Source: Odiellus spinosus
Taxonomy: Eukaryota > Arthropoda > Arachnida > Opiliones > Phalangiidae
Length of the DNA: 64,000 nt
Direction: 5' to 3'
Assembly (NCBI GenBank): GCA_963920705.1
Contig: OY987238.1
Span: 927,606-991,605, forward strand
A program made the position numbers and the translations under genes. How positions within the stretch are numbered: the first letter of the stretch is position 1; every line of letters begins with the position of its first letter. The notes under the pieces are model-generated. The model had not been told where the DNA came from. It ran no database searches and saw nothing but the letters and a program-made list of their open reading frames with translations. Shown piece after piece: positions 12,507-25,875 of this stretch.

Positions 12507-13658
12507 TACTTGGGAAATTTGTGAATCTATACTTGGGAAATTTGTGAATCTATACTTGGAAAATTTGTGAATCTATACTTGGAAAATTTGTGAATCTTTA
12601 CTTGGAAAATTTGTGAATCTATACTTGGGAAATTTGTCAATCTATACTTGGGAAATTTGTGGATCTATACTTCGGAAATTTGTGAATCTATACTTGGAAA
12701 ATTTGTGAATCTATACTTGGAAAATTTGTGAATCTATACTTCGGAAATTTGTGAATCTATACTTGGGAAATTTGTGAATCTATACTTGCAAAATTTGTGA
12801 ATCTATATTTGGGAAATTTGTGAATCTATACTTGGAAAATTTGTGAATCTATACTTGGAAAATTTCTGAATCTATACTTGGGAAATTGGTGGATCTATAC
12901 TTGGGAAATTGGTGGATCTATACTTGGAAAATTTGTGAATCTATACTTGGGAAATTGGTGGATCTATACTTGGAAAATTTGTGAATCTATGCTTGGGAAA
13001 TTTGTGAATCTATACTTGGGAAATTTGTGAATCTCTACTTGGGAAATTTGTGAATCTATACTTGGAAAATTTGTGAATCTATGCTTGGGAAATTTGTGAA
13101 TCTATACTTGGAAAATTTGTGAATCTATACTTGGGAAATTTTTGAATCTATACTTGGAACATTTGTGAATCTATACTTGGGAAATTTGTCAATCTATATA
13201 CTTGGGAAATTTGTGGATCTATACTTGGGAAATTTGTGAATCTATACTTCGGAAATTTGTGAATCTATACTTGGAAAATTTGTGAATCTATACTTGGAAA
13301 ATTTGTGAATCTATATTTGGGAAATTTGTGAATCTATACTTGGAAAATTTGTGAATTTATACTTGGGAAATTGGTGGATCTATACTTGGGAAATTTGTGA
13401 ATCTATACTTGGGAAATTTGTGAATCTATACGTGGGAAATTTGTGAATCTCTACTTGGGAAATTAGTGAATCTATACTTGGAAAATTTGTGAATCTATGC
13501 TTGGGAAATTTGTGAATCTATACTTGGAAAATCTGTGAATCTATACTTGGAAAATTTGTGAATCTATACTTCGGAAATTTGTGAATCTATACTTGGGAAA
13601 TTTGTGAATCTATACTTGGGAAATATGTGAATCTATACTTGGGAAATTGGTGGATCTA
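12507..13658. repeat. Diverged block with 25-bp unit
   Basis: After D' at 12484 this block begins like the other diverged blocks (G G A A A A S E C A A C G Q T A X D D). It then takes a different course: A D A g G, a consensus unit ending CTC, G A g A, a G unit with TTTTTGAATC, M, and the 25-base S unit at 13174-13198. A HOR-like tail ending in Y D follows. The same block recurs after D' at 17153, and its Q-to-25-base-unit part recurs from 24699. Confidence 0.85.
13174..13198. repeat. 25-bp unit 1
   Basis: An S unit with an extra TA at its end (AATCTATATAC in place of AATCTATAC). It follows M. Confidence 0.95.
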
Positions 13659-15222
13659 TACTTGAGAAATTGGTGGATCTATACTTGGGAAATTTGTGAA
13701 TCTATACTTGGGAAATTTGTGAATCTATACTTGGAAAATTTGTGAATCTATACTTGGAAAATTTGTGAATCTATACTTGGGAAATTTGTCAATCTATACT
13801 TGGGAAATTTGTGAATCTATACTTGGAACATTTGTGAATCTATACTTGGGAAATTTGTCAATCTATACTTGGGAAATTTGTGGATCTATACTTGGGAAAT
13901 TTGTGAATCTATACTTCGGAAATTTGTGAATCTATACTTGGGAAATTTGTGAATCTATACTTGGAAAATTTGTGAATCTATATTTGGGAAATTTGTGAAT
14001 CTATACTTGGAAAATTTGTGAATCTATACTTGGGAAATTGGTGGATCTATACTTGGGAAATTTGTGAATCTATACTTGGGAAATTTGTGAATCTATACGT
14101 GGGAAATTTGTGAATCTCTACTTGGGAAATTAGTGAATCTATACTTGGAAAATTTGTGAATCTATGCTTGGGAAATTTGTGAATCTATACTTGGAAAATC
14201 TGTGAATCTATACTTGGAAAATTTGTGAATCTATACTTCGGAAATTTGTGAATCTATACTTGGGAAATTTGTGAATCTATACTTGGGAAATATGTGAATC
14301 TATACTTGGGAAATTGGTGGATCTATACTTGAGAAATTGGTGGATCTATACTTGGGAAATTTGTGAATCTATACTTGGAAAATTTGTGAATCTATACTTG
14401 GAAAATTTGTGAATCTATACTTGGAAAATTTGTGAATCTATACTTGGGAAATTTGTCAATCTATACTTGGGAAATTTGTGGATCTATACTTCGGAAATTT
14501 GTGAATCTATACTTGGAAAATTTGTGAATCTATACTTGGAAAATTTGTGAATCTATACTTCGGAAATTTGTGAATCTATACTTGGGAAATTTGTGAATCT
14601 ATACTTGCAAAATTTGTGAATCTATATTTGGGAAATTTGTGAATCTATACTTGGAAAATTTGTGAATCTATACTTGGAAAATTTCTGAATCTATACTTGG
14701 GAAATTGGTGGATCTATACTTGGGAAATTGGTGGATCTATACTTGAAAAATTTGTGAATCTATATTTGGAAAATTTGTGAATCTATACTTGGGAAATTTG
14801 TGAATCTATCCTTGGAACATTTGTGAATCTATACTTGGGAAATTTGTCAATCTATACTTGGGAAATTTGTGGATCTATACTTGGGAAATTTGTGAATCTA
14901 TACTAGGGAAATTTGTGAATCTATACTTGGAAAATTTGTGAATCTATATTTGGGAAATTTTTGAAACTATACTTGGAAAATTTGTGAATCTATACTTGGA
15001 AAATTTGTGAATCTATACTTGGAAAATTTGTGAATCTATACTTGGAAAATTTGTGAATCTATACTTGGGAAATTTGTGAATCTATACTTGGGAAATTTGT
15101 GAATCTATACTTGGAAAATTTGTGAATCTATACTTGGAAAATTTGTGAATCTATACTTGGAAAATTTGTGAATCTATACTTGGAAAATTTGTGAATCTAT
15201 ACTTGGAAAATTTGTGAATCTA

Positions 15223-15243
15223 TACTTGGGAAATTGGTGGATA
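15223..15243. repeat. 21-bp unit 4
   Basis: GGATATAC form; 4,669 bases after unit 3. Last one before a 16.4-kb gap. Confidence 0.95.
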
Positions 15244-17842
15244 TACTTGGGAAATTGGTGGATCTATACTTGGGAAATTTGTGAATCTATATTTGGAAAA
15301 TTTGTGAATCTATACTTGAAAAATTTGTGAATCTATACTTGGAAAATTTGTGAATCTATACTTGGAAAATTTGTGAATCTATACTTGGAAAATTTGTGAA
15401 TCTATACTTGGGAAATTTGTGAATCTATACTTGGGAAATTTGTGAATCTATACTTGGGAAATTTGTGAATCTATACTTGGAAAATTTGTGAATCTATACT
15501 TGGAAAATTTGTGAATCTATACTTGAAAAATTTGTGAATCTATACTTGGAAAATTTGTGAATCTATACTTGGGAAATTTGTGGATCTATACTTGGGAAAT
15601 TTGTGAATCTATTATTCGGAAATCTGTGAATCTTTACTTGGGAAATTTGTGAATCTATACTTGGAAAATTTGTGAATCTATATTTGGGAAATTTGTGAAT
15701 CTATACTTCGGAAATTTGTGAATCTATACTTGGGAAATTTGTGAATCTATACTTGGGAAATATGTGAATCTATACTTGGAAAATTGGTGGATCTATACTT
15801 GGGAAATTGGTGGATCTATACTTGGGAAATTTGTGAATCTATACTTGGGAAATTTGTGAATCTATACTTGGAAAATTTGTTAATCTATACTTGGAAAATT
15901 TGTGAATCTATACTTGGAAAATTTGTGAATCTATACTTGGGAAATTTGTCAATCTATACTTGGGAAATTTGTGAATCTATACTTGGAACATTTGTGAATC
16001 TATACTTGGGAAATTTGTCAATCTATACTTGGGAAATTTGTGGATCTATACTTGGGAAATTTGTGAATCTATACTTCGGAAATTTGTGAATCTATACTTG
16101 GGAAATTTGTGAATCTATACTTGGAAAATTTGTGAATCTATATTTGGGAAATTTGTGAATCTATACTTGGAAAATTTGTGAATTTATACTTGGGAAATTG
16201 GTGGATCTATACTTGGGAAATTTGTGAATCTATACTTGGGAAATTTGTGAATCTATACGTGGGAAATTTGTGAATCTCTACTTGGGAAATTAGTGAATCT
16301 ATACTTGGAAAATTTGTGAATCTATGCTTGGGAAATTTGTGAATCTATACTTGGAAAATCTGTGAATCTATACTTGGAAAATTTGTGAATCTATACTTCG
16401 GAAATTTGTGAATCTATACTTGGGAAATTTGTGAATCTATACTTGGGAAATATGTGAATCTATACTTGGGAAATTGGTGGATCTATACTTGAGAAATTGG
16501 TGGATCTATACTTGGGAAATTTGTGAATCTATACTTGGGAAATTTGTGAATCTATACTTGGAAAATTTGTGAATCTATACTTGGAAAATTTGTGAATCTA
16601 TACTTGGGAAATTTGTCAATCTATACTTGGGAAATTTGTGAATCTATACTTGGAACATTTTTGAATCTATACTTGGGAAATTTGTCAATCTATACTTGGG
16701 AAATTTGTGGATCTATACTTGGGAAATTTGTGAATCTATACTTCGGAAATTTGTGAATCTATACTTGGGAAATTTGTGAATCTATACTTGGAAAATTTGT
16801 GAATCTATATTTGGGAAATTTGTGAATCTATACTTGGAAAATTTGTGAATCTATACTTGGGAAATTGGTGGATCTATACTTGGGAAATTTGTGAATCTAT
16901 ACTTGGGAAATTTGTGAATCTATACGTGGGAAATTTGTGAATCTCTACTTGGGAAATTAGTGAATCTATACTTGGAAAATTTGTGAATCTATGCTTGGGA
17001 AATTTGTGAATCTATACTTGGAAAATCTGTGAATCTATACTTGGAAAATTTGTGAATCTATACTTCGGAAATTTGTGAATCTATACTTGGGAAATTTGTG
17101 AATCTATACTTGGGAAATATGTGAATCTATACTTGGGAAATTGGTGGATCTATACTTGAGAAATTGGTGGATCTATACTTGGGAAATTTGTGAATCTATA
17201 CTTGGGAAATTTGTGAATCTATACTTGGAAAATTTGTGAATCTATACTTGGAAAATTTGTGAATTTTTACTTGGAAAATTTGTGAATCTATACTTGGGAA
17301 ATTTGTCAATCTATACTTGGGAAATTTGTGGATCTATACTTCGGAAATTTGTGAATCTATACTTGGAAAATTTGTGAATCTATACTTGGAAAATTTGTGA
17401 ATCTATACTTCGGAAATTTGTGAATCTATACTTGGGAAATTTGTGAATCTATACTTGCAAAATTTGTGAATCTATATTTGGGAAATTTGTGAATCTATAC
17501 TTGGAAAATTTGTGAATCTATACTTGGAAAATTTCTGAATCTATACTTGGGAAATTGGTGGATCTATACTTGGGAAATTGGTGGATCTATACTTGGAAAA
17601 TTTGTGTATCTATACTTGGGAAATTGGTGGATCTATACTTGGAAAATTTGTGAATCTATGCTTGGGAAATTTGTGAATCTATACTTGGGAAATTTGTGAA
17701 TCTCTACTTGGGAAATTTGTGAATCTATACTTGGAAAATTTGTGAATCTATGCTTGGGAAATTTGTGAATCTATACTTGGAAAATTTGTGAATCTATACT
17801 TGGGAAATTTTTGAATCTATACTTGGAACATTTGTGAATCTA

Positions 17843-17867
17843 TACTTGGGAAATTTGTCAATCTATA
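17843..17867. repeat. 25-bp unit 2
   Basis: Same +TA S unit, 4,669 bases after the first, in copy B of the large tandem. Confidence 0.95.
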
Positions 17868-18419
17868 TACTTGGGAAATTTGTGGATCTATACTTGGGAA
17901 ATTTGTGAATCTATACTTCGGAAATTTGTGAATCTATACTTGGAAAATTTGTGAATCTATACTTGGAAAATTTGTGAATCTATATTTGGGAAATTTGTGA
18001 ATCTATACTTGGAAAATTTGTGAATCTATACTTGGGAAATTGGTGGATCTATACTTGGGAAATTTGTGAATCTATACTTGGTAAATTTGTGAATCTATAC
18101 GTGGGAAATTTGTGAATCTCTACTTGGGAAATTAGTGAATCTATACTTGGAAAATTTGTGAATCTATACTTGGGAAATTTGTGAATCTATACTTGGAAAA
18201 TCTGTGAATCTATACTTGGAAAATTTGTGAATCTATACTTCGGAAATTTGTGAATCTATACTTGGGAAATTTGTGAATCTATACTTGGGAAATATGTGAA
18301 TCTATACTTGGGAAATTGGTGGATCTATACTTGAGAAATTGGTGGATCTATACTTGGGAAATTTGTGAATCTATACTTGGGAAATTTGTGAATCTATACT
18401 TGGAAAATTTGTGAATCTA

Positions 18420-18787
18420 TACTTGGGAAATTTGTGAATCTATACTTGGGAAATTTGTGAATCTATACTTGGGAAATTTGTGAATCTATACTTGGAAAAT
18501 TTGTGAATCTATACTTGGAAAATTTGTGAATCTATACTTGAAAAATTTGTGAATCTATACTTGGAAAATTTGTGAATCTATACTTGGGAAATTTGTGGAT
18601 CTATACTTGGGAAATTTGTGAATCTATTATTCGGAAATCTGTGAATCTTTACTTGGGAAATTTGTGAAACTATACTTGGAAAATTTGTGAATCTATATTT
18701 GGGAAATTTGTGAATCTATACTTCGGAAATTTGTGAATCTATACTTGGGAAATTTGTGAATCTATACTTGGGAAATATGTGAATCTA
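18420..18787. repeat. Truncated diverged block
   Basis: Units 18420 on (G G G A A F A E G, then the TTATTCGG unit at 18627, and so on to Y) copy the tail of the diverged block at about 15405-15772. The head of the block, including the 21-base unit, is missing. It leads into AD at 18788. Confidence 0.85.
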
Positions 18788-19500
18788 TACTTGGAAAATT
18801 GGTGGATCTATACTTGGGAAATTGGTGGATCTATACTTGGGAAATTTTTGAATCTATACTTGGGAAATTTGTGAATCTATACTTGGAAAATTTGTGAATC
18901 TATACTTGGAAAATTTGTGAATCTATACTTGGAAAATTTGTGAATCTATACTTGGAAAATTTGTGAATCTATACTTGGGAAATTTGTGAATCTATACTTG
19001 GAACATTTGTGAATCTATACTTGGGAAATTTGTCAATCTATACTTGGGAAATTTGTGGATCTATACTTGGGAAATTTCTGAATCTATACTTCGGAAATTT
19101 GTGAATCTATACTTGGGAAATTTGTGAATCTATACTTGGAAAATTTGTGAATCTATATTTGGGAAATTTGTGAATCTATACTTGGAAAATTTGTGAATCT
19201 ATACTTGGGAAATTGGTGGATCTATACTTGGGAAATTTGTGAATCTATACTTGGGAAATTTGTGAATCTATACATGGGAAATTTGTGAATCTCTACTTGG
19301 GAAATTAGTGAATCTATACTTGGAAAATTTGTGAATCTATGCTTGGGAAATTTGTGAATCTATACTTGGAAAATCTGTGAATCTATACTTGGAAAATTTG
19401 TGAATCTATACTTCGGAAATTTGTGAATCTATACTTGGGAAATTTGTGAATCTATACTTGGGAAATATGTGAATCTATACTTGGGAAATTGGTGGATCTA
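18788..19500. repeat. HOR copy entered through AD
   Basis: A HOR copy of 31 units between AD (18788) and D' (19501). The K position at 19271 reads TACATGGG instead of TACGTGGG, which removes the CpG. The first S before M is missing: the run is A A A A G M S E G C. Confidence 0.87.
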
Positions 19501-20167
19501 TACTTGAGAAATTGGTGGATCTATACTTGGGAAATTTGTGAATCTATACTTGGGAAATTTGTGAATCTATACTTGGAAAATTTGTGAATCTATACTTGGA
19601 AAATTTGTGAATCTATACTTGGGAAATTTGTCAATCTATACTTGGGAAATTTGTGAATCTATACTTGGAACATTTGTGAATCTATACTTGGGGAATTTGT
19701 CAATCTATACTTGGGAAATTTGTGGATCTATACTTGGGAAATTTGTGAATCTATACTTCGGAAATTTGTGAATCTATACTTGGGAAATTTGTGAATCTAT
19801 ACTTGGAAAATTTGTGAATCTATATTTGGGAAATTTGTGAATCTATACTTGGAAAATTTGTGAATCTATACTTGGGAAATTGGTGGATCTATACTTGGGA
19901 AATTTGTGAATCTATACTTGGGAAATTTGTGAATCTATACGTGGGAAATTTGTGAATCTCTACTTGGGAAATTAGTGAATCTATACTTGGAAAATTTGTG
20001 AATCTATGCTTGGGAAATTTGTGAATCTATACTTGGAAAATCTGTGAATCTATACTTGGAAAATTTGTGAATCTATACTTCGGAAATTTGTGAATCTATA
20101 CTTGGGAAATTTGTGAATCTATACTTGGGAAATATGTGAATCTATACTTGGGAAATTGGTGGATCTA
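19501..20167. repeat. 29-unit HOR copy (667 bp)
   Basis: Canonical 29-mer order, R at 19961. The second S carries GGGG, as in the copies at 2692 and 4026. Confidence 0.9.
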
Positions 20168-21731
20168 TACTTGAGAAATTGGTGGATCTATACTTGGGAA
20201 ATTTGTGAATCTATACTTGGGAAATTTGTGAATCTATACTTGGAAAATTTGTGAATCTATACTTGGAAAATTTGTGAATCTATACTTGGAAAATTTGTGA
20301 ATCTATACTTGGGAAATTTGTCAATCTATACTTGGGAAATTTGTGGATCTATACTTCGGAAATTTGTGAATCTATACTTGGAAAATTTGTGAATCTATAC
20401 TTGGAAAATTTGTGAATCTATACTTCGGAAATTTGTGAATCTATACTTGGGAAATTTGTGAATCTATACTTGCAAAATTTGTGAATCTATATTTGGGAAA
20501 TTTGTGAATCTATACTTGGAAAATTTGTGAATCTATATTTGGAAAATTTGTGAATCTATACTTGAAAAATTTGTGAATCTATACTTGGAAAATTTGTGAA
20601 TCTATACTTGGAAAATTTGTGAATCTATACTTGGAAAATTTGTGAATCTATACTTGGGAAATTTGTGAATCTATACTTGGGAAATTTGTGAATCTATACT
20701 TGGGAAATTTGTGAATCTATACTTGGAAAATTTGTGAATCTATACTTGGAAAATTTGTGAATCTATACTTGAAAAATTTGTGAATCTATACTTGGAAAAT
20801 TTGTGAATCTATACTTGGGAAATTTGTGGATCTATACTTGGGAAATTTGTGAATCTATTATTCGGAAATCTGTGAATCTTTACTTGGGAAATTTGTGAAT
20901 CTATACTTGGAAAATTTGTGAATCTATATTTGGGAAATTTGTGAATCTATACTTCGGAAATTTGTGAATCTATACTTGGGAAATTTGTGAATCTATACTT
21001 GGGAAATATGTGAATCTATACTTGGAAAATTGGTGGATCTATACTTGGGAAATTGGTGGATCTATACTTGGGAAATTTGTGAATCTATACTTGGGAAATT
21101 TGTGAATCTATACTTGGAAAATTTGTGAATCTATACTTGGAAAATTTGTGAATCTATACTTGGAAAATTTGTGAATCTATACTTGGGAAATTTGTCAATC
21201 TATACTTGGGAAATTTGTGAATCTATACTTGGAACATTTGTGAATCTATACTTGGGAAATTTGTCAATCTATACTTGGGAAATTTGTGGATCTATACTTG
21301 GGAAATTTGTGAATCTATACTTCGGAAATTTGTGAATCTATACTTGGGAAATTTGTGAATCTATACTTGGAAAATTTGTGAATCTATATTTGGGAAATTT
21401 GTGAATCTATACTTGGAAAATTTGTGAATTTATACTTGGGAAATTGGTGGATCTATACTTGGGAAATTTGTGAATCTATACTTGGGAAATTTGTGAATCT
21501 ATACGTGGGAAATTTGTGAATCTCTACTTGGGAAATTAGTGAATCTATACTTGGAAAATTTGTGAATCTATGCTTGGGAAATTTGTGAATCTATACTTGG
21601 AAAATCTGTGAATCTATACTTGGAAAATTTGTGAATCTATACTTCGGAAATTTGTGAATCTATACTTGGGAAATTTGTGAATCTATACTTGGGAAATATG
21701 TGAATCTATACTTGGGAAATTGGTGGATCTA
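20168..21731. repeat. Internally deleted diverged block plus HOR copy
   Basis: D' at 20168 starts a diverged block (A-rich, Q near 20,469, T, A). It passes straight to TA (20537) and F, skipping the stretch that carries X, the TCCTTGG, TACTAGGG and TTTTTGAAAC units and the 21-base unit in other copies. This in-register deletion helps explain why no 21-base unit occurs between 15,243 and 31,603. It ends with TTATTCGG (20858), then Y-AD (21019) and a 31-unit HOR copy up to 21731. Confidence 0.86.
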
Positions 21732-22513
21732 TACTTGAGAAATTGGTGGATCTATACTTGGGAAATTTGTGAATCTATACTTGGGAAATTTGTGAATCTA
21801 TACTTGGAAAATTTGTGAATCTATACTTGGAAAATTTGTGAATCTATACTTGGGAAATTTGTCAATCTATACTTGGGAAATTTGTGAATCTATACTTGGA
21901 ACATTTGTGAATCTATACTTGGGAAATTTGTCAATCTATACTTGGGAAATTTGTGGATCTATACTTGGGAAATTTGTGAATCTATACTTCGGAAATTTGT
22001 GAATCTATACTTGGGAAATTTGTGAATCTATACTTGGAAAATTTGTGAATCTATATTTGGGAAATTTGTGAATCTATACTTGGAAAATTTGTGAATCTAT
22101 ACTTCGGAAATTTGTGAATCTATACTTGGGAAATTTGTGAATCTATACTTGGAAAATTTGTGAATCTATATTTGGGAAATTTGTGAATCTATACTTGGAA
22201 AATTTGTGAATTTATACTTGGGAAATTGGTGGATCTATACTTGGGAAATTTGTGAATCTATACTTGGGAAATTTGTGAATCTATACGTGGGAAATTTGTG
22301 AATCTCTACTTGGGAAATTAGTGAATCTATACTTGGAAAATTTGTGAATCTATGCTTGGGAAATTTGTGAATCTATACTTGGAAAATCTGTGAATCTATA
22401 CTTGGAAAATTTGTGAATCTATACTTCGGAAATTTGTGAATCTATACTTGGGAAATTTGTGAATCTATACTTGGGAAATATGTGAATCTATACTTGGGAA
22501 ATTGGTGGATCTA
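21732..22513. repeat. 34-unit HOR copy 1 (782 bp)
   Basis: The 29-mer order with the five-unit stretch C G A T A present twice in tandem, at 21985-22099 and 22100-22214 (115 bases). The two five-mers differ at the end of their last unit (GAATCTA against GAATTTA). 667 + 115 = 782. Confidence 0.93.
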
Positions 22514-23295
22514 TACTTGAGAAATTGGTGGATCTATACTTGGGAAATTTGTGAATCTATACTTGGGAAATTTGTGAATCTATACTTGGAAAATTTGTGA
22601 ATCTATACTTGGAAAATTTGTGAATCTATACTTGGGAAATTTGTCAATCTATACTTGGGAAATTTGTGAATCTATACTTGGAACATTTGTGAATCTATAC
22701 TTGGGAAATTTGTCAATCTATACTTGGGAAATTTGTGGATCTATACTTGGGAAATTTGTGAATCTATACTTCGGAAATTTGTGAATCTATACTTGGGAAA
22801 TTTGTGAATCTATACTTGGAAAATTTGTGAATCTATATTTGGGAAATTTGTGAATCTATACTTGGAAAATTTGTGAATCTATACTTCGGAAATTTGTGAA
22901 TCTATACTTGGGAAATTTGTGAATCTATACTTGGAAAATTTGTGAATCTATATTTGGGAAATTTGTGAATCTATACTTGGAAAATTTGTGAATTTATACT
23001 TGGGAAATTGGTGGATCTATACTTGGGAAATTTGTGAATCTATACTTGGGAAATTTGTGAATCTATACGTGGGAAATTTGTGAATCTCTACTTGGGAAAT
23101 TAGTGAATCTATACTTGGAAAATTTGTGAATCTATGCTTGGGAAATTTGTGAATCTATACTTGGAAAATCTGTGAATCTATACTTGGAAAATTTGTGAAT
23201 CTATACTTCGGAAATTTGTGAATCTATACTTGGGAAATTTGTGAATCTATACTTGGGAAATATGTGAATCTATACTTGGGAAATTGGTGGATCTA
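22514..23295. repeat. 34-unit HOR copy 2 (782 bp)
   Basis: Same 34-unit order as the preceding copy, with the duplicated C G A T A at 22767 and 22882. The five-unit duplication therefore came first and the enlarged HOR was then duplicated. Confidence 0.93.
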
Positions 23296-24698
23296 TACTT
23301 GAGAAATTGGTGGATCTATACTTGGGAAATTTGTGAATCTATACTTGGGAAATTTGTGAATCTATACTTGGAAAATTTGTGAATCTATACTTGGAAAATT
23401 TGTGAATCTATACTTGGGAAATTTGTCAATCTATACTTGGGAAATTTGTGAATCTATACTTGGAACATTTGTGAATCTATACTTGGGAAATTTGTCAATC
23501 TATACTTGGGAAATTTGTGGATCTATACTTGGGAAATTTGTGAATCTATACTTCGGAAATTTGTGAATCTATACTTGGGAAATTTGTGAATCTATACTTG
23601 GAAAATTTGTGAATCTATATTTGGGAAATTTGTGAATCTATACTTGGAAAATTTGTGAATCTATACTTGGGAAATTGGTGGATCTATACTTGGGAAATTT
23701 GTGAATCTATACTTGGGAAATTTGTGAATCTATACGTGGGAAATTTGTGAATCTATACTTCGGAAATTTGTGGATCTATACTTGGGAAATTTGTGAATCT
23801 ATACTTGGGAAATTTGTGAATCTATACTTGGAAAATTTGTGAATCTATACTTGGAAAATTTGTGAATCTATACTTGGAAAATTTGTGAATCTATACTTGG
23901 GAAATTTGTCAATCTATACTTGGGAAATTTGTGAATCTATACTTGGAACATTTGTGAATCTATACTTGGGAAATTTGTCAATCTATACTTGGGAAATTTG
24001 TGGATCTATACTTGGGAAATTTGTGAATCTATACTTCGGAAATTTGTGAATCTATACTTGGGAAATTTGTGAATCTATACTTGGAAAATTTGTGAATCTA
24101 TATTTGGGAAATTTGTGAATCTATACTTGGAAAATTTGTGAATTTATACTTGGGAAATTGGTGGATCTATACTTGGGAAATTTGTGAATCTATACTTGGG
24201 AAATTTGTGAATCTATACGTGGGAAATTTGTGAATCTCTACTTGGGAAATTAGTGAATCTATACTTGGAAAATTTGTGAATCTATGCTTGGGAAATTTGT
24301 GAATCTATACTTGGAAAATCTGTGAATCTATACTTGGAAAATTTGTGAATCTATACTTCGGAAATTTGTGAATCTATACTTGGGAAATTTGTGAATCTAT
24401 ACTTGGGAAATATGTGAATCTATACTTGGGAAATTGGTGGATCTATACTTGAGAAATTGGTGGATCTATACTTGGGAAATTTGTGAATCTATACTTGGGA
24501 AATTTGTGAATCAATACTTGGAAAATTTGTGAATCTATACTTGGAAAATTTGTGAATCTATACTTGGGAAATTTGTCAATCTATACTTGGGAAATTTGTG
24601 AATCTATACTTGGAACATTTGTGAATCTATACTTGGGAAATTTGTCAATCTATACTTGGGAAATTTGTGGATCTATACTTGGGAAATTTGTGAATCTA
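23296..24698. repeat. HOR copies with junction at 23756
   Basis: A HOR copy runs from D' 23296 to K at 23733, whose end is CTA instead of CTC. At 23756 it meets a C unit with A18G followed by G G A A A S, so R A g Ac is missing and a new HOR copy begins. D' at 24446 starts another copy with GAATCAATAC near 24,510. It joins a diverged block directly at Q (24699). Confidence 0.85.
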
Positions 24699-25089
24699 TA
24701 CTTGCAAAATTTGTGAATCTATATTTGGGAAATTTGTGAATCTATACTTGGAAAATTTGTGAATCTATACTTGGAAAATTTCTGAATCTATACTTGGGAA
24801 ATTGGTGGATCTATACTTGGGAAATTGGTGGATCTATACTTGGAAAATTTGTGAATCTATACTTGGGAAATTGGTGGATCTATACTTGGAAAATTTGTGA
24901 ATCTATGCTTGGGAAATTTGTGAATCTATACTTGGGAAATTTGTGAATCTCTACTTGGGAAATTTGTGAATCTATACTTGGAAAATTTGTGAATCTATGC
25001 TTGGGAAATTTGTGAATCTATACTTGGAAAATTTGTGAATCTATACTTGGGAAATTTTTGAATCTATACTTGGAACATTTGTGAATCTA

Positions 25090-25114
25090 TACTTGGGAAA
25101 TTTGTCAATCTATA
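25090..25114. repeat. 25-bp unit 3
   Basis: Same +TA S unit in the same local context (G unit with TTTTTGAATC, M, S), 7,247 bases after the second. Confidence 0.95.
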
Positions 25115-25850
25115 TACTTGGGAAATTTGTGGATCTATACTTGGGAAATTTGTGAATCTATACTTCGGAAATTTGTGAATCTATACTTGGAAAATTTGTG
25201 AATCTATACTTGGAAAATTTGTGAATCTATATTTGGGAAATTTGTGAATCTATACTTGGAAAATTTGTGAATCTATACTTGGGAAATTGGTGGATCTATA
25301 CTTGGGAAATTTGTGAATCTATACTTGGGAAATTTGTGAATCTATACGTGGGAAATTTGTGAATCTCTACTTGGGAAATTAGTGAATCTATACTTGGAAA
25401 ATTTGTGAATCTATACTTGGGAAATTTGTGAATCTATACTTGGAAAATCTGTGAATCTATACTTGGAAAATTTGTGAATCTATACTTCGGAAATTTGTGA
25501 ATCTATACTTGGGAAATTTGTGAATCTATACTTGGGAAATATGTGAATCTATACTTGGGAAATTGGTGGATCTATACTTGAGAAATTGGTGGATCTATAC
25601 TTGGGAAATTTGTGAATCTATACTTGGGAAATTTGTGAATCTATACTTGGAAAATTTGTGAATCTATACTTGGAAAATTTGTGAATCTATACTTGGAAAA
25701 TTTGTGAATCTATACTTGGAAAATTTGTGAATCTATACTTGGAAAATTTGTGAATCTATACTTGGAAAATTTGTGAATCTATACTTGGGAAATTTGTGAA
25801 TCTATACTTGGGAAATTTTTGAATCTATACTTGGAACATTTGTGAATCTA

Positions 25851-25875
25851 TACTTGGGAAATTTGTCAATCTATA
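25851..25875. repeat. 25-bp unit 4
   Basis: Same +TA S unit, 761 bases after the third. Last 25-base unit in the window. Confidence 0.95.

Larger units (their letters stand above)
9427..14118. repeat. About 4.67-kb tandem duplication, copy A
   Basis: Matches 14119-18419. The offset is 4,692 bases for the first part and 4,669 (203 x 23) after copy B lost one G unit near 14,350. Shared landmarks: 21-base unit 10554 to 15223, AD 11104 to 15773, HOR pair from D' 11817 to 16486, D' 12484 to 17153, 25-base unit 13174 to 17843. It contains two 29-mer copies flanked by two kinds of diverged block. Confidence 0.88.
14119..18419. repeat. About 4.67-kb tandem duplication, copy B (truncated)
   Basis: Second copy of 9427-14118. 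Identity in unit order ends at 18419: copy A continues A S G M (13751 on), whereas copy B jumps to a G G G A A F run that matches 15405 onward with a 3,015-base offset. The breakpoint is in register with the 23-base unit. Confidence 0.86.

Noticed and set aside
15784-16089. 101-codon open frame
   Set aside because: Duplicate of 8955-9260 through the 2,160- and 4,669-base duplications; same reasons.
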